Assembly (NCBI GenBank): GCA_035578905.1
Contig: JAQJVL010002687.1
Coordinates: forward strand, 1 to 64,000
Source: Stictocephala bisonia
Lineage: Eukaryota > Arthropoda > Insecta > Hemiptera > Membracidae
Direction: 5' to 3'
DNA length: 64,000 nucleotides
Below are positions 1 to 12,986 of this stretch, one piece after another. The position numbers and the translations under genes were made by a program. Each line of letters begins with the position of its first letter. The stretch's first letter is position 1. The notes under the pieces are model-generated. The model saw only the letters and a list, made by a program, of their open reading frames with translations. It was not told the DNA's origin and made no database searches.

Positions 1-84
1 CAAGAAACTGTCACTGAGATAGTCTTCATTTTCCACAATTCTAAGAATTGTATTGTCACTAACTGGTGACAGAGATCTCTTCAT
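1..84 (-). CDS. piggyBac-like transposase, N-terminal 28 residues (partial)
   Basis: The reading frame starts MKRSLSPVSDNTIL and runs open to the window edge. It closely resembles the start of the transposase relic at 34176 (MSKIARSPVSENTIL), including the following acidic Asp/Glu/Ser stretch with a shared LSD(S/T)F. The position, just inside a TTAA-flanked terminus, fits a piggyBac transposase. The catalytic DDD domain would lie outside the window, so activity cannot be judged. Confidence 0.65.
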   Translation of the reverse strand, partial: MKRSLSPVSDNTILRIVENEDYLSDSFL

Positions 85-490
85 ATCTACTAATTATTAC
101 AAATAAAAACAACTTACTAAAAATAAATCACTAAAACAACGCACACAGTAAACAAAACACTGACAGTAACTAAGCAACACAACTGGTGCCATCTGACTAC
201 TGATCAGTCAGGTGTGCCAACTTCGAAATCGAACTACGACGACGTCATATAACCTAGACACTATATAATGTGATCATCGTAAAGATTGTTTTATCTTGAT
301 TAAAAAACAGTAAACATATGTTAATTTCAGATAATTTTTGTATTATTCATGTTTTTTTACAAAACGTCCGATAAATTGGACGCTGGCAATTTAGCACTAA
401 AAAGCCAACGTCCAATTTTTCGGACGCTGGCAATTTAGTTATGGTTATTCTACGTCCGGAAAATCGGACGTTGGCACTGAAAGGGTTTAA
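1..490 (-). mobile_element. piggyBac-type transposon, 5' end only (runs off the window)
   Basis: The element ends at TTAA (487-490). Its terminal sequence, read inward on the minus strand, is TTAAACCCTTTCAGTGCC. Between 363 and 475 there are several short palindromes with stem CGTCC/GGACG around AT-rich loops, which are subterminal hairpin repeats. A transposase start codon lies at 84-82 on the minus strand. TTAA flanks and a CCCTTT-like terminus are hallmarks of piggyBac elements. The rest lies left of position 1, so integrity cannot be judged. Confidence 0.75.
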
Positions 491-2461
491 CACAAAACAT
501 GAGATTAATTAAAATACTGGTGTAAGCATAAAACTAAATAAATTATAGAAAGTAAAGCGTGTGCAAGTAGTTCAGCAGAAGTGATGTGTGTCTAGGCATA
601 TGTAACTCAGAGTAAGGGTGCAAAACGGAGCCTGGAAAACATTCTAAGGAATTATTAGATATGGATTAAATAATTTACTGTTTTATTTGTGTATTAAACA
701 ATTTTGTTTGTCCTTCATATATTCCAGACCAACGAGTAGGATTCATTCATCCTTTATTGATATTTCCTCATCATCATTGGTTTAGCTGCTCCAATATCCC
801 GATAATGGTGACAAACCTCCTCCATCTTCCCCTGTCTATGTGTATTTTTTCTTCCTCCACCTGCTGCTTTTCCTTTATTACTTACACCCACCCATTACTT
901 GCATGGTCTCCCCACACTTCTTTTGCACATAATTTCCCTTCTAAGCCATTTTTTTGCCAATCTGATCTATTTATTGACCATCCTGTCAGATCCAAACTGT
1001 CCTCTTATTTCTGTATTTTTAACTCTTATCATATCTAGTCTTTTACGTTGATGTTTTAAACAATTTCATTTCAGATGCTTGAATCCAACTGAAGGCCTCT
1101 TTTATTCAGTGTACATGTTCCTAGACCCTGTTAGAATGGGCAAGAAGTATATTTTGAACATTGTTGATTTGGATTTTTTGGTACTCTACTATCCTATACT
1201 AGACTTCTTACTTGGTGATAAAATATGACTGATATTTAATCTTTTTGTGACTCCTTCTGTATCTGTGAAAATTTTAGTAATAGTACTTTTACGAGATAGT
1301 TTTGTTCTACAATTTGTGCTTTGCAATTTTCTAAAGAATTGCATTGAAATGTGATACTATTTTATGTTTTAGAATGCCTACAATTGTTGGATTGCAGCTT
1401 GTCTTTACGTACTGACACTCATATTCTCAGGTCACCAATTCTACGTTAACAGCCGTTCATCCCTCAGCATGTAAATAAGTAGTTTACGTTTCAAATTTAT
1501 TTTAATGCCACAAGTTCAATAGATTTCCAAGTTGGTTATGGTTTTTTTTGTAATATAATCTAATATAAATGTACTGTTGTAAATTGTTGTGTATAGTTTT
1601 GAAGGATTTAATTACCAAATAAATTTGCTTTAAGCACAAAGGGAACAAAATTTCTGCCCCATTAATTATTAATGGGTAGTTTTGATTTCTCGTTTGTGTG
1701 TCTTTAAGTGTATTTCAAAATTATATTTTAATTTGTCGGTTAGTTGCTTTTTCATTAGTTCATTATATTTTGTATTATAGAAATATATGTATCTTACACC
1801 TTATTAATTTATGTTGAATTGTAAATGTTTTGTCAACATTCCTTGAGTCATTAAAGCAATGTGTCACTAAGTAAAACACTGTACTGATGGATGGAATTAG
1901 TTTTGTAAAAGATTTAATTAGAAAAAAACGCATCAATGAGGAAATTGCTTTTGTTCTATAAACAAATTTCTTCAGTTACTTAATATAATTTTGCAATGGA
2001 AAGAAAAATAATAATGTGATCATATTTACTATCTTTTTTGTTACATGTTAAAATGTCACCTAATAAACAAATTAGTATGTTGTATAATTAATCATTTTGT
2101 GTTAAATGTGAAATAGCAAAGAGGATATCCAGTGCCGTGTCGTAAACACTTTTACAAAGCTATGGTCTGATGGTACAGTGGTGTTATGTTATATTATAAT
2201 CCTACTTTAGATGCTTTCCTAGTTAGCAAATATCAGTTATATTTGCTGAAGTTATTACTGAATAACATGTCTAATATTAAAAATCTTATGTTCAGAGATG
2301 TAAGATCAACCATACTTATTTCAAACCCCATTGTAAATATCGAAAAAAAGAGTCTAAATTCGTCCAAACAAATAGATATAATTTTCTATCTGGCAGATAT
2401 CTATTTACATTAATTTTTAACAAATATAAACAGATTAAGTTTAAAATTAAAAAAATTGTAC
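491..2461. other. AT-rich stretch without a recognisable gene
   Basis: No coding region is supported. A pyrimidine-rich stretch ending in CAG (about 705-727) looks like a plus-strand splice acceptor, and an AATAAA lies at 1618-1623. The stretch could therefore be a terminal exon or 3' UTR of a plus-strand gene, but nothing else backs this. The 93-codon open frame at 757-1038 has no recognisable motif. Confidence 0.4.
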
Positions 2462-3618
2462 TTAACCCTTTCAACGCCACAAGCCTATATATATAGGCTT
2501 TTAGTTATGTTCTGTTGAACGCCAAGACTATATATAGCCAAGCAACGTGAGTCAGTTAAACGCCAAGAGCCTATATATATAGCCAGCCGCCGTGCAAGCG
2601 TTTAACGCCAAGCACCTATATATATATAGGCTCATGTTTATTTTGCGAATTAAAAACTTATTTTCCATTCAATTTTGTTGAAACTCATACCATTGTACTT
2701 ATGATGAAATTTGCTGTTATAATATAACACATTTCTTTCGTTTGTTTTATTTTTTCCATTGTTTACACATTCTAAAATCACGTGATATTTAGAAGGCAGT
2801 GGCGAGTATGAGTAGTGACAGTTGATCTGCCGAATAGTTTTGGCGGTTTGTGGTTTGTTTACTTAGGTTAGTAAACATTTATTGGTTGAGTTTAGTGTAC
2901 TAGTTGCTGGCTAATGTCTTAGTTAGTGTGTTGAATATGAATATCTAGTTTTTATTAATACAATTTGTAATTGCATTATTTATATTTATTACATATGTTA
3001 TAATAGTAACAGTAAAGAAATGTACATTCTATGCCTCATTTATTATTTTAAATGTATAATGAATGACAATGCATAAAAAATAACCACACAATAAAAATTA
3101 ACATACTGTATAGGCAAAGTGAAATTAATTGTATAAAACGGCTAAAATGTCCCTTAAACTTAAAAAATTCATAAATAAAAAACTATATGTTATTTCCAAA
3201 TGCAATTTACACAGTTTTGTTAGGAATTAAATTTACTATAATACAGCACTGTAGATTAGCACCATACAATTTAATTTCATATATGTTTTAGGGGTTGAAA
3301 GTAAAAAAAAATAAATTTTATTTTTTTTAAATTATTTTTTATTGTGTGTGTTTAGGTTAGAAGGATATATCCACTGAATGACATACAAAAATGTTGCCGC
3401 TTTTACCATGAAGAAAATGATACCAAAAACATTATTTTACCTTAAAAGATAACGGAATGACAGTAGTTCTAGTAAACACGTACAAAACTATCAAAAAGTG
3501 TCTGGTGTTCTACCGCTCTCGCGGCATTTAGTGCCTGGCGTCGTGCGGCCACTCGGCACTGAAATGGCTGGTGTGGTTGCGATGCATACATAACATTTCC
3601 TGGCGTTGAAAGGGTTAA
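2462..3618. mobile_element. piggyBac-type MITE, complete, with matching termini
   Basis: The left end TTAACCCTTTCAACGCC and the right end GGCGTTGAAAGGGTTAA (3602-3618) are perfect inverted copies, with TTAA on both sides. Near the left end there are three or four copies of a private palindrome of type AGCCTATATATATAGGCT. No transposase frame is present, so this is a non-autonomous derivative. Confidence 0.85.
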
Positions 3619-4067
3619 ATAAAATATTTTAGGTTGTTTACAGTTAATTTTTATATTTAGTTTTGTAAAGCCTAACTGTTTCCAAGATGAGTTCATCTAT
3701 GTGTTTGGACTAATTTACACTGTATTTTTCAATATTTAATTAACTATATTTATTTGTTTAGATGTTCAACTCATCCTAAACGTATAACACAATTAACGGT
3801 AGTGAGCCTTCTTTATTCTAATACTGACCACATGCGTCCGGATGTACAATGACAAGCACAAGCATAGACAACCCTGTTGGCTCCCCCCCCCAACTGACTT
3901 TGGTTTACCCCTTACTCCCTTTGTCTCTCACGACACAACTGCCATGGGTGGTCACCACTCCTGAATGTCTGGTGTTTGCCCATCTGGGATATAGTCAGAA
4001 AGTATACAAATCTAGATCATTCTGTTCTCGCTGGAAACAATGTGTGTCTTATACTTATACTTATATA
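3619..4067. other. Spacer without recognised features
   Basis: I see no gene or clear repeat here. A C-rich run lies at about 3884-3892. Confidence 0.3.
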
Positions 4068-4223
4068 TGAGACGCCGACCAACGTTGTTGGTATTTTAAG
4101 GCGAATATGAATGGTTATATGAGTGTAGGATGAGTGTGGATGAGTGTAGTCTGGTTACTATCTGAGTTTGACCGTTCCTCAGAAAGGGCAATTTATCAAC
4201 AGCCCAACTGTTACAGCCAGGGC
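4068..4223 (-). repeat. SINE tail fragment (GACGATCGGCGTC-tail family)
   Basis: Read on the minus strand this matches the 3' half of the SINEs at 38281-38533, 52983-53434 and 60384-60640: a stretch on the theme CTACACTCATC, then CATATTCGCC, then a divergent GGCGTCTCATA end. The tRNA-like head is missing. Confidence 0.6.
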
Positions 4224-4358
4224 TTTTTTTTCTTTTTTTTTCCCCAATTCAATTCAAACATTCTTCATTCAAAGTTTCAAGAATCAAGAATATTTATTTG
4301 CCATTAAATAAACAATAGGTTTACAATAGGCATCGTCAGTCATGCCAATATTATTAAC

Positions 4359-7179
4359 CTAATTTAAAATGTCCATAAGGCCCATATCACAGGTTAAGTA
4401 TTCTTCCAAAGTATAAAATGCTTTTTTCTTGAGCCAGCCTGATACAACTATGCTAAACCTCTTAAAAGGTAATACTCTTACAGCTAGTGGTAACTTATTG
4501 AATAAGAGGAGCCGTTGGTATTTGTGACTCTTATAATATTTAGCTAGTCTAATGTTAGGTTTAGTTAGATTCTCTCTTTGTCTAGTGTTGTAACTATGTA
4601 CAGAGCATTGATCAGAAAAAACATCAATATTTTTCTTTACAAAGATCAGATTAAAATTTATATACAGACATGTAAGTGTCATTATGTTAAAATGAGGGAA
4701 AATATTTCTACAAGAGGCAGTTAAGGATAATCCAGCTATAATCTTAAGCGCCTTTTTTTGCCATACAAAAGCTTTTTTTGCTGATGCTGAATTGCCCCAT
4801 AAGCATATACCATAAATCAAATGAGTATGAAACATACCAAAATATGTCATAACTAACACATCTAAACTGACAATTTTTTAATTTTCTTAAAAGACAGGTT
4901 ACTCTTGCTAATTTTTTACATAGATTATTTACATGTACATCCCAACAGAGTTTACTATCCAGATAAATACCAAGCAACTTAACAGGTTTAAACAAGTCAT
5001 CATCTAAGTTCAAGTGATTTTTTAGAGAGAAAATTAGATGCTCAGTTTTACTATTATTTATAACTAATTTATTGGCTGAATACCAGGTTTCCGCTTCTTC
5101 TAAAGATCTATTGAGTTTTTCTTTAACCTTAAAAATATCAACATCTGAGTGGACCAGCGTAGTGTCATCAGCATACAATACAGAAAACGAAAAAACATTA
5201 CAGCTAAAGTCATTAACAAAAACAAGAAACAGAAAAGGACCTAGAACCGATCCCTGCGGAACACCTGCATGAACCTCACAGAAATCTGAACAATTGTTTT
5301 TTATCTGGACCATTTGTTTTCTATTGTTAAGGTAACTTTCTATTAGATTCAACTCATTATTTACAATTCCATAAAATTCCAATTTTTTACAAACAATCAC
5401 ATGAGAAACGGTATCAAAAGCTTTGCTTAGATCTACTAGGCTAGAACCCACAATTTGCTCATTCTCAAAGCCATTTAATATACAATCTACAACTGTTTCA
5501 ACTGCATTAGCAGTGGAGTGATCAGGCCTGAAACCAAATTGAAAATTATAAAGCAAGGAGTTATTGACAAAGTACTCATAGAGCTGATTAACTAAACAAG
5601 ATTCTATTATTTTGCTTAAGATTGGAACAATTGTAATAGGCCTATAATTTTCTGGGTTTTGGACATCCCCTTTCTTAAATATTGGGGTGACCTTGGATAT
5701 TTTTAAGCAGTCTGGAAAACATCCTTGTACAAGAACCAAGTTAATAAGAAAAGTTAGTGGTAACAGAATTTCATTCATCACATTCTTTATTATATTATTC
5801 GAGATACCATAAATATCTTCACTCTGTGAGTTACTCATCTTGCTAATAACTGACTTAACTATTTTTACATCAACAGGTTTCCATTTAAATTCACAGTCAA
5901 AATTAGGCCTATGTGTACAATTAGATAAGATTTCATTATATTCTACCCTATTAACATTGGTGGTATTACCCTGATCACCACCAGCACAGACATTTACAAA
6001 AAAATTATTCATCTCATTAGGCGAGATTGGTATTTTAGGTTTGGCCGCAATATCAAGCCTACACTCCCTCTTAGCAACCGTCCAGGCCGCTTTACAATGA
6101 TTTTTAGAGTTAGCAATATATTTGTCATTTGCAACTATCTTAGCCTTATTAATACTTTGGATATAATGTTTTTTAAAGCGTTTAAAATAATACTTATCGT
6201 CTATGCTCCCCGTATGCTTCCATTTATCATAAAGCGCTAAGAGTTGACTACGCAACTTATGCAGTTCATGAGTAAACCAACTTAGGCCTACTATTTTCTT
6301 TGGTTTGTTTCTCACAGATATTTTTGGGCAACAGACATTAAAATACATGGTCAAAATACTTAAAAATACATTAAAGGCAGAATTTACATTATCAGCATGG
6401 TAACATTCTTTCCAATTAGCACCACTCAAACACTCCCTCAGATTATTTAGCCTATCTTGAGAGACAAGGCGTTTAGCTCGCCTCTCATCGGCCGCTAGCT
6501 GTTTTTTAGTAGAGCTAGGCTTCTTTTGACCAGGTATTGTTTCATTGACAAGTCTCATCCCAACCCAAACACCTGCATGATCTGATATAATGTCCTGTTC
6601 CAGCAAAGAAACTTCCAACATATCAGCAGACATATTAGTGGCTACATTATCCAGGCACGCTTTGTACCTAGTTGGGGAGACATTAGTGCAATACATGTCA
6701 AAAGATCTTAACATATTTAGATAATCTTGAGTTTCAGATACCTCTGTTTTCAATATATCTACATTTAAATCCCCTGCAAGCACTAAATACTTAAACGGTT
6801 TACTTATGATATAGGATAATAAATTTTCAAGGCTTTCCATAAATTGCTTAAAGTTAGAGTCCGGGGTACGATATACACAAAGAACTACTATATTACAGTC
6901 ACTTAATCTAATGGCCGACGCTTCAAGAACAGACACCATACAGAATGAAGAAATGTCAATACACTCGTATTTTAATTCTTCTTTCACCATAATTGAAGAG
7001 CCACCGTACGGAGAATTTCGACAGAAAAATCCTGCCAAGATGAAACCTTTGGGAACATAGAGAGCGATCTCTTCTTTGTAAAGCCAGTGTTCATTAATAC
7101 ACAAAATATCCGTTGGTTTTAGATCTAAAACTGCCTCAAGTTGGTAAAGTTTATTTCTCAGTGATTGTATATTAAGCAT
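4359..7179 (-). pseudogene. LINE A ORF2: endonuclease-reverse transcriptase, frameshifted near the C terminus
   Basis: An 811-codon frame (7179-4744) begins MLNIQSLRNK. It carries an AP-endonuclease-type domain (residues about 1-205: NEHW at 30-33, GDLN at 136-139, SDH at 199-201). The RT (about 490-760) has LVDLSKAFD, GVPQGSVLGP (639-648) and YADD (669-672). The frame is lost at an A-rich run near 4875. The thumb and C-terminal part continue in another frame (4859-4359), with a domain of type WQKKALKIIAG. The frame is also open for some codons before the ATG, 45 nt after the ORF1 stop. Function: target-primed reverse transcription. One indel breaks the frame. Confidence 0.88.
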
Positions 7180-7223
7180 GCCTATATTTAAAGTAAGTCC
7201 CTGCTTAACATGCAGTAAGGGAT

Positions 7224-9906
7224 CTATGTTACATTGGTCACTTGCTGGTTTTGGTACAAAAAAGAAAAAACATTAGTTACTTCAGCTAAATTTACATCTG
7301 ATACATTATCTATTGAGAGATTTAATGAACCTTCAGATATCATTACTTTTCCCCCAAAAGTAGTATCCTGCGTCATCTGTGGACTAATGCACTGGTTGCG
7401 ATCAAACTCACTGGACTGACATACACTACCACCATCATTGGACACAAACTCTGGGTGCTGGTGCAACACTTGTGAGGGAGAGAAACTGCTCATCTCTACT
7501 GCAGGATTCCTGGTAATGCTATGGTGATCAACTTCTTGAACCAGAGAGGACTGATGATTGGCTTGTAGGGGATCTTTTAAGGTGTCAGATGTGATAGGTA
7601 ATGCCCTTTCTGCTTTTTGAATAGCTTTCTTGAGGTATTTTACAAATTCTGAATATGGAATTTTGTTCTTCAAGGTTCCAGTATGCTTTTCTTCGTATGT
7701 CACCACACTAACTTTTGCACCGGTGATACGTTGAAAGTGTACAATATTTGCTGCAAAGTTCTCCAGAGGGATCCTGTCCCGCACACACCCCAAGGGTGAA
7801 CAGATGAGGTGTGAATACTCTAAACAGGTTTTGTTAGAAGACCATATACTGTTGCACCATTTACACTTTTCTGGTAGCTCAAATATTTACTTCGGCAATC
7901 TGAAATTTGAGGCTTTCCAAATTTATTTTTAAAAATAGCTGCAACTCCAGCAGACATTTGTTTTTCATTTGCAAAATCTGATGATATGCAGTGTGCAAAT
8001 GCTACAGATTCATTATGGGCAAACTGATCTATCACTCCCTCCATATTTTCTTCGATGACGCTAATAGCAGAGTTATCTTTTTCTATACCAGTGGGGTTGA
8101 CTTTTTTGACGAGATTTCTTATTTTAAGGGATATGTATCTCTTGCCACTTTTGTTTACATGCAGACCATGCCTAGTGTGATGCCGACTGGTTAAGAGGTG
8201 TAGATTAAGGAGAGTTACATGAGGAATGCTGCCAGTTAAATTCCTGATTTCGTTATTGATTTTTTTTATCAATATATTTTCATAGCTTGTTTCGGCTAGG
8301 TCATACCTGTATGGGATGGAGGCAATTATTATATTTGTGTGGTTGTATTTAGTGATTTCTTCTTTAAGGAAAGAAATTAGCTTAGGTATGCATAGAGTCT
8401 CTCCATCAAACGAGTTGTTTGATACGTTATTTGTTCCTCCAATCCAAACCAAGTAATCATTTTCCTTAAACTTTTGTAGTGCTTCATCACTGGCAGAAGC
8501 TCTTACTACAGCTTCAAGTGGAGCCCCAGGTTGCACGTAACCAAAATGTTGATATTCACTGAAATATCTGTCGAGTTGGTGGACAAGTTCCCTACCTTGA
8601 CTATCAGCTACAACTGATATTTTATGCTTATTATTTACTTTAGGTGATAGGTTTTGTGGTGACTCATTTTTTGTTAAATCAATGTAGTTTACTGGTTCCA
8701 TTGAGACTGGAGATTTAAGACTCTTATTATGTTTCTGTTTAGTAGTTTTGTTTGCTTTGTTTTGTATTGATAAATGATTATAGGTATGAGATGCTTCAGC
8801 TGGGAGATGCTGAAGAGCTTGAAACCTATTCTTTGTGGATACTTTTACTTCAACATCTGGTGATTGTTTGTCTACCTTTGATTTTTTACTGACTGTTTGA
8901 TAAGTCAGACTGTGTGTTGCTGAAAGAGGGCCATCATTACTAGCAGGGAACATCATAGTTTTGATTGTCGTTGAAGTCAAGTTTAAGTGTTGATTATTAA
9001 GGAGTAATAGTGCAAGTTGTGCTCGTTTTGTTAGTAAGTGTGGTTCGTTAACCTCTGGAAAAATAGGTTTATACCCAGTTCTTGGTATTTCGTTTACCTG
9101 CATTATTTGTTGAATAATAATTTCCACAAAAATAATCATGTATATTCCACAATCTACACTGTTTTTCTGCTGGGGCACTGCTACTGTTTCTATGCTCATA
9201 GATTTAGATGGGTTAAGGTAGGGATGAAGTTTTGTAGCAATAGCTTCTGCATGTGCATAATTATATAAGCCCATAGAGTCCATGTAAAGGAAAACCCCTT
9301 CAGATTTTAAATACAGCAGTACACTCCAATGTGTCCCTCCCTCACCCCTGTCTATCGCAGGAGAGTCACTCACTGGAATAACTATGCATGGTTTCTCATG
9401 CAGGTCTAAAGGTAATACATGACATTCAATGTCTTCTAAGCATTTCACCCCTTGGGAAATTGTAGGATTTAACAGATAAATATTGTCATGTGATATTTTA
9501 GTTGTAAGGATGCTGAAATACAATGTAATTAGATCATCGGATATCCATTTTAATTCTAGAATAGATAAGCATAGAGACAATGTTTCATTAGTATTTGTAT
9601 TACAATCTTGAAGCGTTTTTTGTGTGTTCAATGGATAATTACATCCCACTGATTTACATGGATTATTTGAGTCTATATTATTTGACATCGGTTTCTTTAT
9701 TTTCACACGGTTTTTGGGTGTATTATTTTGAGAACCCCTGTCAAAACTTTTATTTAACGATATTTTTTGGGTTTCCCATTCTTTTTCTATCAGTTTGAGA
9801 GCCATTTCATAACTTTTTTTATGTTTATTAGCCACTGAACTCAAGTTATACTTAGATTTATGCTCACTATAACTACATAAATCAGTATTTCTCAAAGTAG
9901 CAGTTT
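7224..9906 (-). pseudogene. LINE A ORF1: SENP8/Ulp1-like protease + SGNH esterase fold + macro-type domain (deleted/frameshifted)
   Basis: The main 691-codon frame (from the ATG at 9895; the frame is already open at the LINE B junction) has three modules. (1) Residues about 115-265 match a C48 (Ulp1/SENP8) cysteine protease: WISDDLITLYF, GGTHWSVLLY (His189), YMDSMG (Asp206), PQQKNSVDCG (Gln242/243, Cys249); the whole His/Asp/Gln/Cys set is present. (2) Residues about 424-600 are an SGNH/GDSL hydrolase fold: ADSQGRE (Ser432), GGTNN (486-490), HGLH (576-579). (3) Residues about 613-691 start a macro domain: AFAHCISSDF, then MSAGVAAIFKNKFG. The frame stops at 7820. The rest of the macro domain resumes in another frame (CSPLGCVRDR, about 7793 down to 7224), after an apparent loss of some 25-30 codons relative to LINE B. 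The tail is low-complexity. SGNH in ORF1 is known for CR1-like LINEs; the protease and macro modules are the surprise. Confidence 0.85.
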
Positions 9907-9908
9907 CA
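9901..9908. repeat. Target-site duplication of LINE B (3' side copy)
   Basis: CAGTTTCA lies immediately outside the LINE B 3' tail and is repeated at 15516-15523, beyond its 5' end. This marks LINE B as inserted by target-primed reverse transcription into LINE A or adjoining DNA. Confidence 0.75.
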
Positions 9909-10195
9909 TTTGTGGAATAAAGAATAAGAATAATAAGAATAAGAATTCATTTATTCCATTGATCTGATTTACAGAAATAGGACAAGTCAAATCATACATA
10001 AGCATACTTACAGTGTATACATTTCTGTAAACTTATATATAAACAGTTATGACAATTAATTACTATTGTAAAAAAAAAAAAAAAAAACAATAAATTAGTA
10101 ATACAAAGAATTGCCATAAAACAGTTTTCAGTAATGTAAAATTATAAAAAAAAGGAAAAAAATTACCTAATGTCACATCTCTAACAAGAGATATA

Positions 10196-12986
10196 TCAAA
10201 ATATGATATCAACTTGACAATCTAAAAATTCATCAATTTTATAAAAGGGATTTTTTTCTAACCAATTGTATAGTTTTCTTCTAAAATTATTAAAACTCAC
10301 TATTCTTGCAACTTCGGGCAGCTTATTGAAAAAATAAATACAGTTTAATTTGTAAGAATTTGCTGTTTTAGATAACCTGTGTGGAAGTATATCAATCTTA
10401 TTTCTCCCTCTAGTAGAATAATGATGAATTTCCTGTCTAACAGGAAATTGATGTAAATTTGATTTTGTGTGCAACAAAACTTGGAAAATATAAAGATTGA
10501 CTTTGGTGGGAATTTTAAGGTCTACAAAAAGAGGCTGACAGTGTGCAAGGGGATCAGCTCCTGCAATGCAACGTACAGCCCTCTTCTGTAGTAAAAGGAT
10601 GTCGTGAACGTGAGGAGAGTGACCCCAAGCAAGTAAACCATATAGTAAATGTGACTGAAAGAGTCCGAAATATGCGAGTCTCAAATATTCTGGACTAACA
10701 AAATGTTTAAGCTTCCAAAGCAGATAATTTACCCTAGAGAGTTTGTTACATACAGTTTCAATATGAGATGTCCAATTTAATTTCGAATCAATGTTTATTC
10801 CCAAGAGCTTAACAGATTCTAGATTAATTTCTTGTTTAAGGCTTAAAGTAATATACTGAGTTTTTTGGGGATTGCAGGATAACTTATTTGTGGAGAACCA
10901 TTCATACGCTGTAGTTTCTGCTTGTTGAATAATTTCTTTAAGACAATTTAAGTTATGATGGTTAGCAAATAAAGTAGTATCATCTGCATAAATTACTGAA
11001 TGAATATTGAGGTTTTTAGGGAGATCGTTTATGTAAATTATGAAGAAAAAAGGCCCAAGAATGGAGCCTTGCGGCACACCGGTTATTACTTCTTTCATTT
11101 CAGAGCACTTATTTTTAATTGAAACAAATTGAAGCCTATTGGAAAGGTATGATTTAATAAGTTTTAGAGAGTTTTCCCGAACACCATAAAACATTAGTTT
11201 GCTCATCAGAATTTGAGATGGAATACTGTCAAATGCTTTACTAAGATCACATAATACTAAAGAGACAGAATCTTTTTTTTCAAAGACCTCTAGAGAGTGA
11301 TCAATTATATTTAATATTGCTGATGTTGTAGACTTATTTTGGCGGAAGCCAAATTGACAATTAGCCAGTAAGTTATGAGTTTCAAAATAATTATTTAACT
11401 GATTATACATGATTGATTCGAAAATTTTAGAGAAAATAGGAACAATTGAGATTGGACGGTAGTTTTGTATTAAGTTTTTGTCGCCTTTTTTAAAGATTGG
11501 AGTAACTTTTGATACCTTAAGTGATGGTGCAAAATATCCTTCGTTCATACAATTGTTTAAAACAAAAGCAAGAGGTTTACTTATAAACTTAATTGTTTGT
11601 TTTATTATAAAATTAGATAACCAATAGTAGTCCATAGCTTTGGAATTTGAAAATTTAGATACAGCCTTCATGATATCATCGGCTGAGACATTTGCCCAAG
11701 TAAAAGTAAAAGAGTTTTGACCACCCCACTGATCTCTTAAAAAATAGTCTGGTGTGTAAGGACTGGAAGGAATTCTATCATTTAAGTCTTTAATTGAATT
11801 CAAGAAGTAAAGGTTAAACTCATCTGGATCTAAACTAACATCTACACTATGAGTAGGTGAATGTTCATCATTAATCACCTTCCATGCAGCCCTGCATTGG
11901 TTGGGAGCATTAATGATGTATTGTTCAACTGTAACTTTTTTGGCTTGTATTAGTTGATTTTGGTACCTTTTTTTAAATTGAACATAACTATCATAAGCTG
12001 CTTGAGTTTGCTCTGACCCCCTGGACCGTAAATTTTTATATATTGTAAATAATGCGAGCATTTGATTTTTTTCTTTAGCTAATTCAGGTGTGTACCAATT
12101 GATTAATTTAGTTTTATTAGTTTTATTTGTTGATATTTTCACTAAAGGCGAACAGTAATGCCACAAGTCAACATATTTTTTAAAAAATGTATCAAATAGG
12201 TTTTCAACATTAATTTTATTGTTTTTAAAATCTTCTATCATCTCCCAGTTTTCTTTTTTTAGGCAAGATATAAACAGATTTATGTGTTTGTCTTTCTGCT
12301 TCCTAACAAATGCGTTAGCTAACTTATTTTGATTCTTTTGGGAGTTGTCAATTTTAAACATGTCAAAAAAAAGTGGTATGTGGTCTGCAAAATAATGTTC
12401 TCCGAGTGAAGTGTTATATTGACTTATTGAAATTTACAATAATATTGTCAATGCACGATTTTAAGCGTGTAGGCTGGCGATTTGTTAAAAACAGATTGAG
12501 TGATCTGAGAATATTACAAAATCTCAAATAAGCCAAGTTGTTATTGTTGTTATTTCCCATTTCAATATTAAAATCTCCTGCAATAATTATCCTATGGTTA
12601 TTTAATAAAAGTTTCTTAATGGCAAGCTCAAAACAGTCAAAAAATTTATTTATATCCCCACTTGGAGATCTATAGATGCTCACAATTACAATATTTTCAT
12701 CTATCAATTTTACACAACAAATTTCCATATCTAATTCCAAATTAAATTTTGAGACATCAACAACGGAATATTGTATAGACTTTTTTATAAAAATTCCAAC
12801 TCCACCATTTTTACTTAATTTTCTACAGATCACACTGGCAGGAACAAAATTACTTGGTACAAATAGATCTACTTGATTTTGTTGCAGCCAGTGTTCAGAT
12901 ATACATATAACATTAAGATTTTTTTCTTCACATAGACATTCCAACTGCAATATTTTATTTCTTAAACACTGAACATTTACTTGCAT
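10196..12986 (-). pseudogene. LINE B ORF2: AP endonuclease + reverse transcriptase, one frameshift
   Basis: The first frame (12986-12414) gives the endonuclease part: CISEHW, GGVGIFIKK, IVSIYRSPSGD, AGDFNIE. The last endonuclease motif (HYFADHIPL) reads in the second frame, which is open from about 12425 and holds the ATG at 12361. A single indel near 12425 therefore separates the two. The RT in the second frame has KVTPIFKKGDKN, NYRPISIVPIFSK, CQFGFR, LCDLSKAFDS, TGVPQGSILGPF and YADD (residues 458-461 of that frame). The C-terminal thumb has LLLQKRAVRCIAG. Apart from the indel the enzyme looks complete; the indel could also be a sequencing or assembly error. Confidence 0.88.

Larger units (their letters stand above)
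4224..9908 (-). mobile_element. LINE A: CR1-group non-LTR retrotransposon with protease/esterase/macro ORF1
   Basis: A minus-strand LINE with ORF1 (7224-9906) and ORF2 (4359-7179). The 3' end has AATAAATATTCTTGATTC, then an A-rich tail (4224-4243). The ORF2 AP endonuclease and RT (YADD), plus an esterase-type ORF1, place it in the CR1 group (CR1/L2/Daphne-like). Its 5' side is interrupted at 9901-9908 by LINE B. Two lesions are visible, a deletion with frameshift in the macro domain and a frameshift in ORF2, so this copy is inactive. Confidence 0.85.

Noticed and set aside
757..1038. 93-codon plus-strand frame as a gene
   Set aside because: Composition is low-complexity, there are no motifs, and neighbouring frames are similarly open by chance.
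5072..5272. Plus-strand frames inside LINEs A and B (also 7234, 7991, 9038, 9595, 12676, 13105, 13677, 14946)
   Set aside because: They are antisense shadows of the LINE ORFs.
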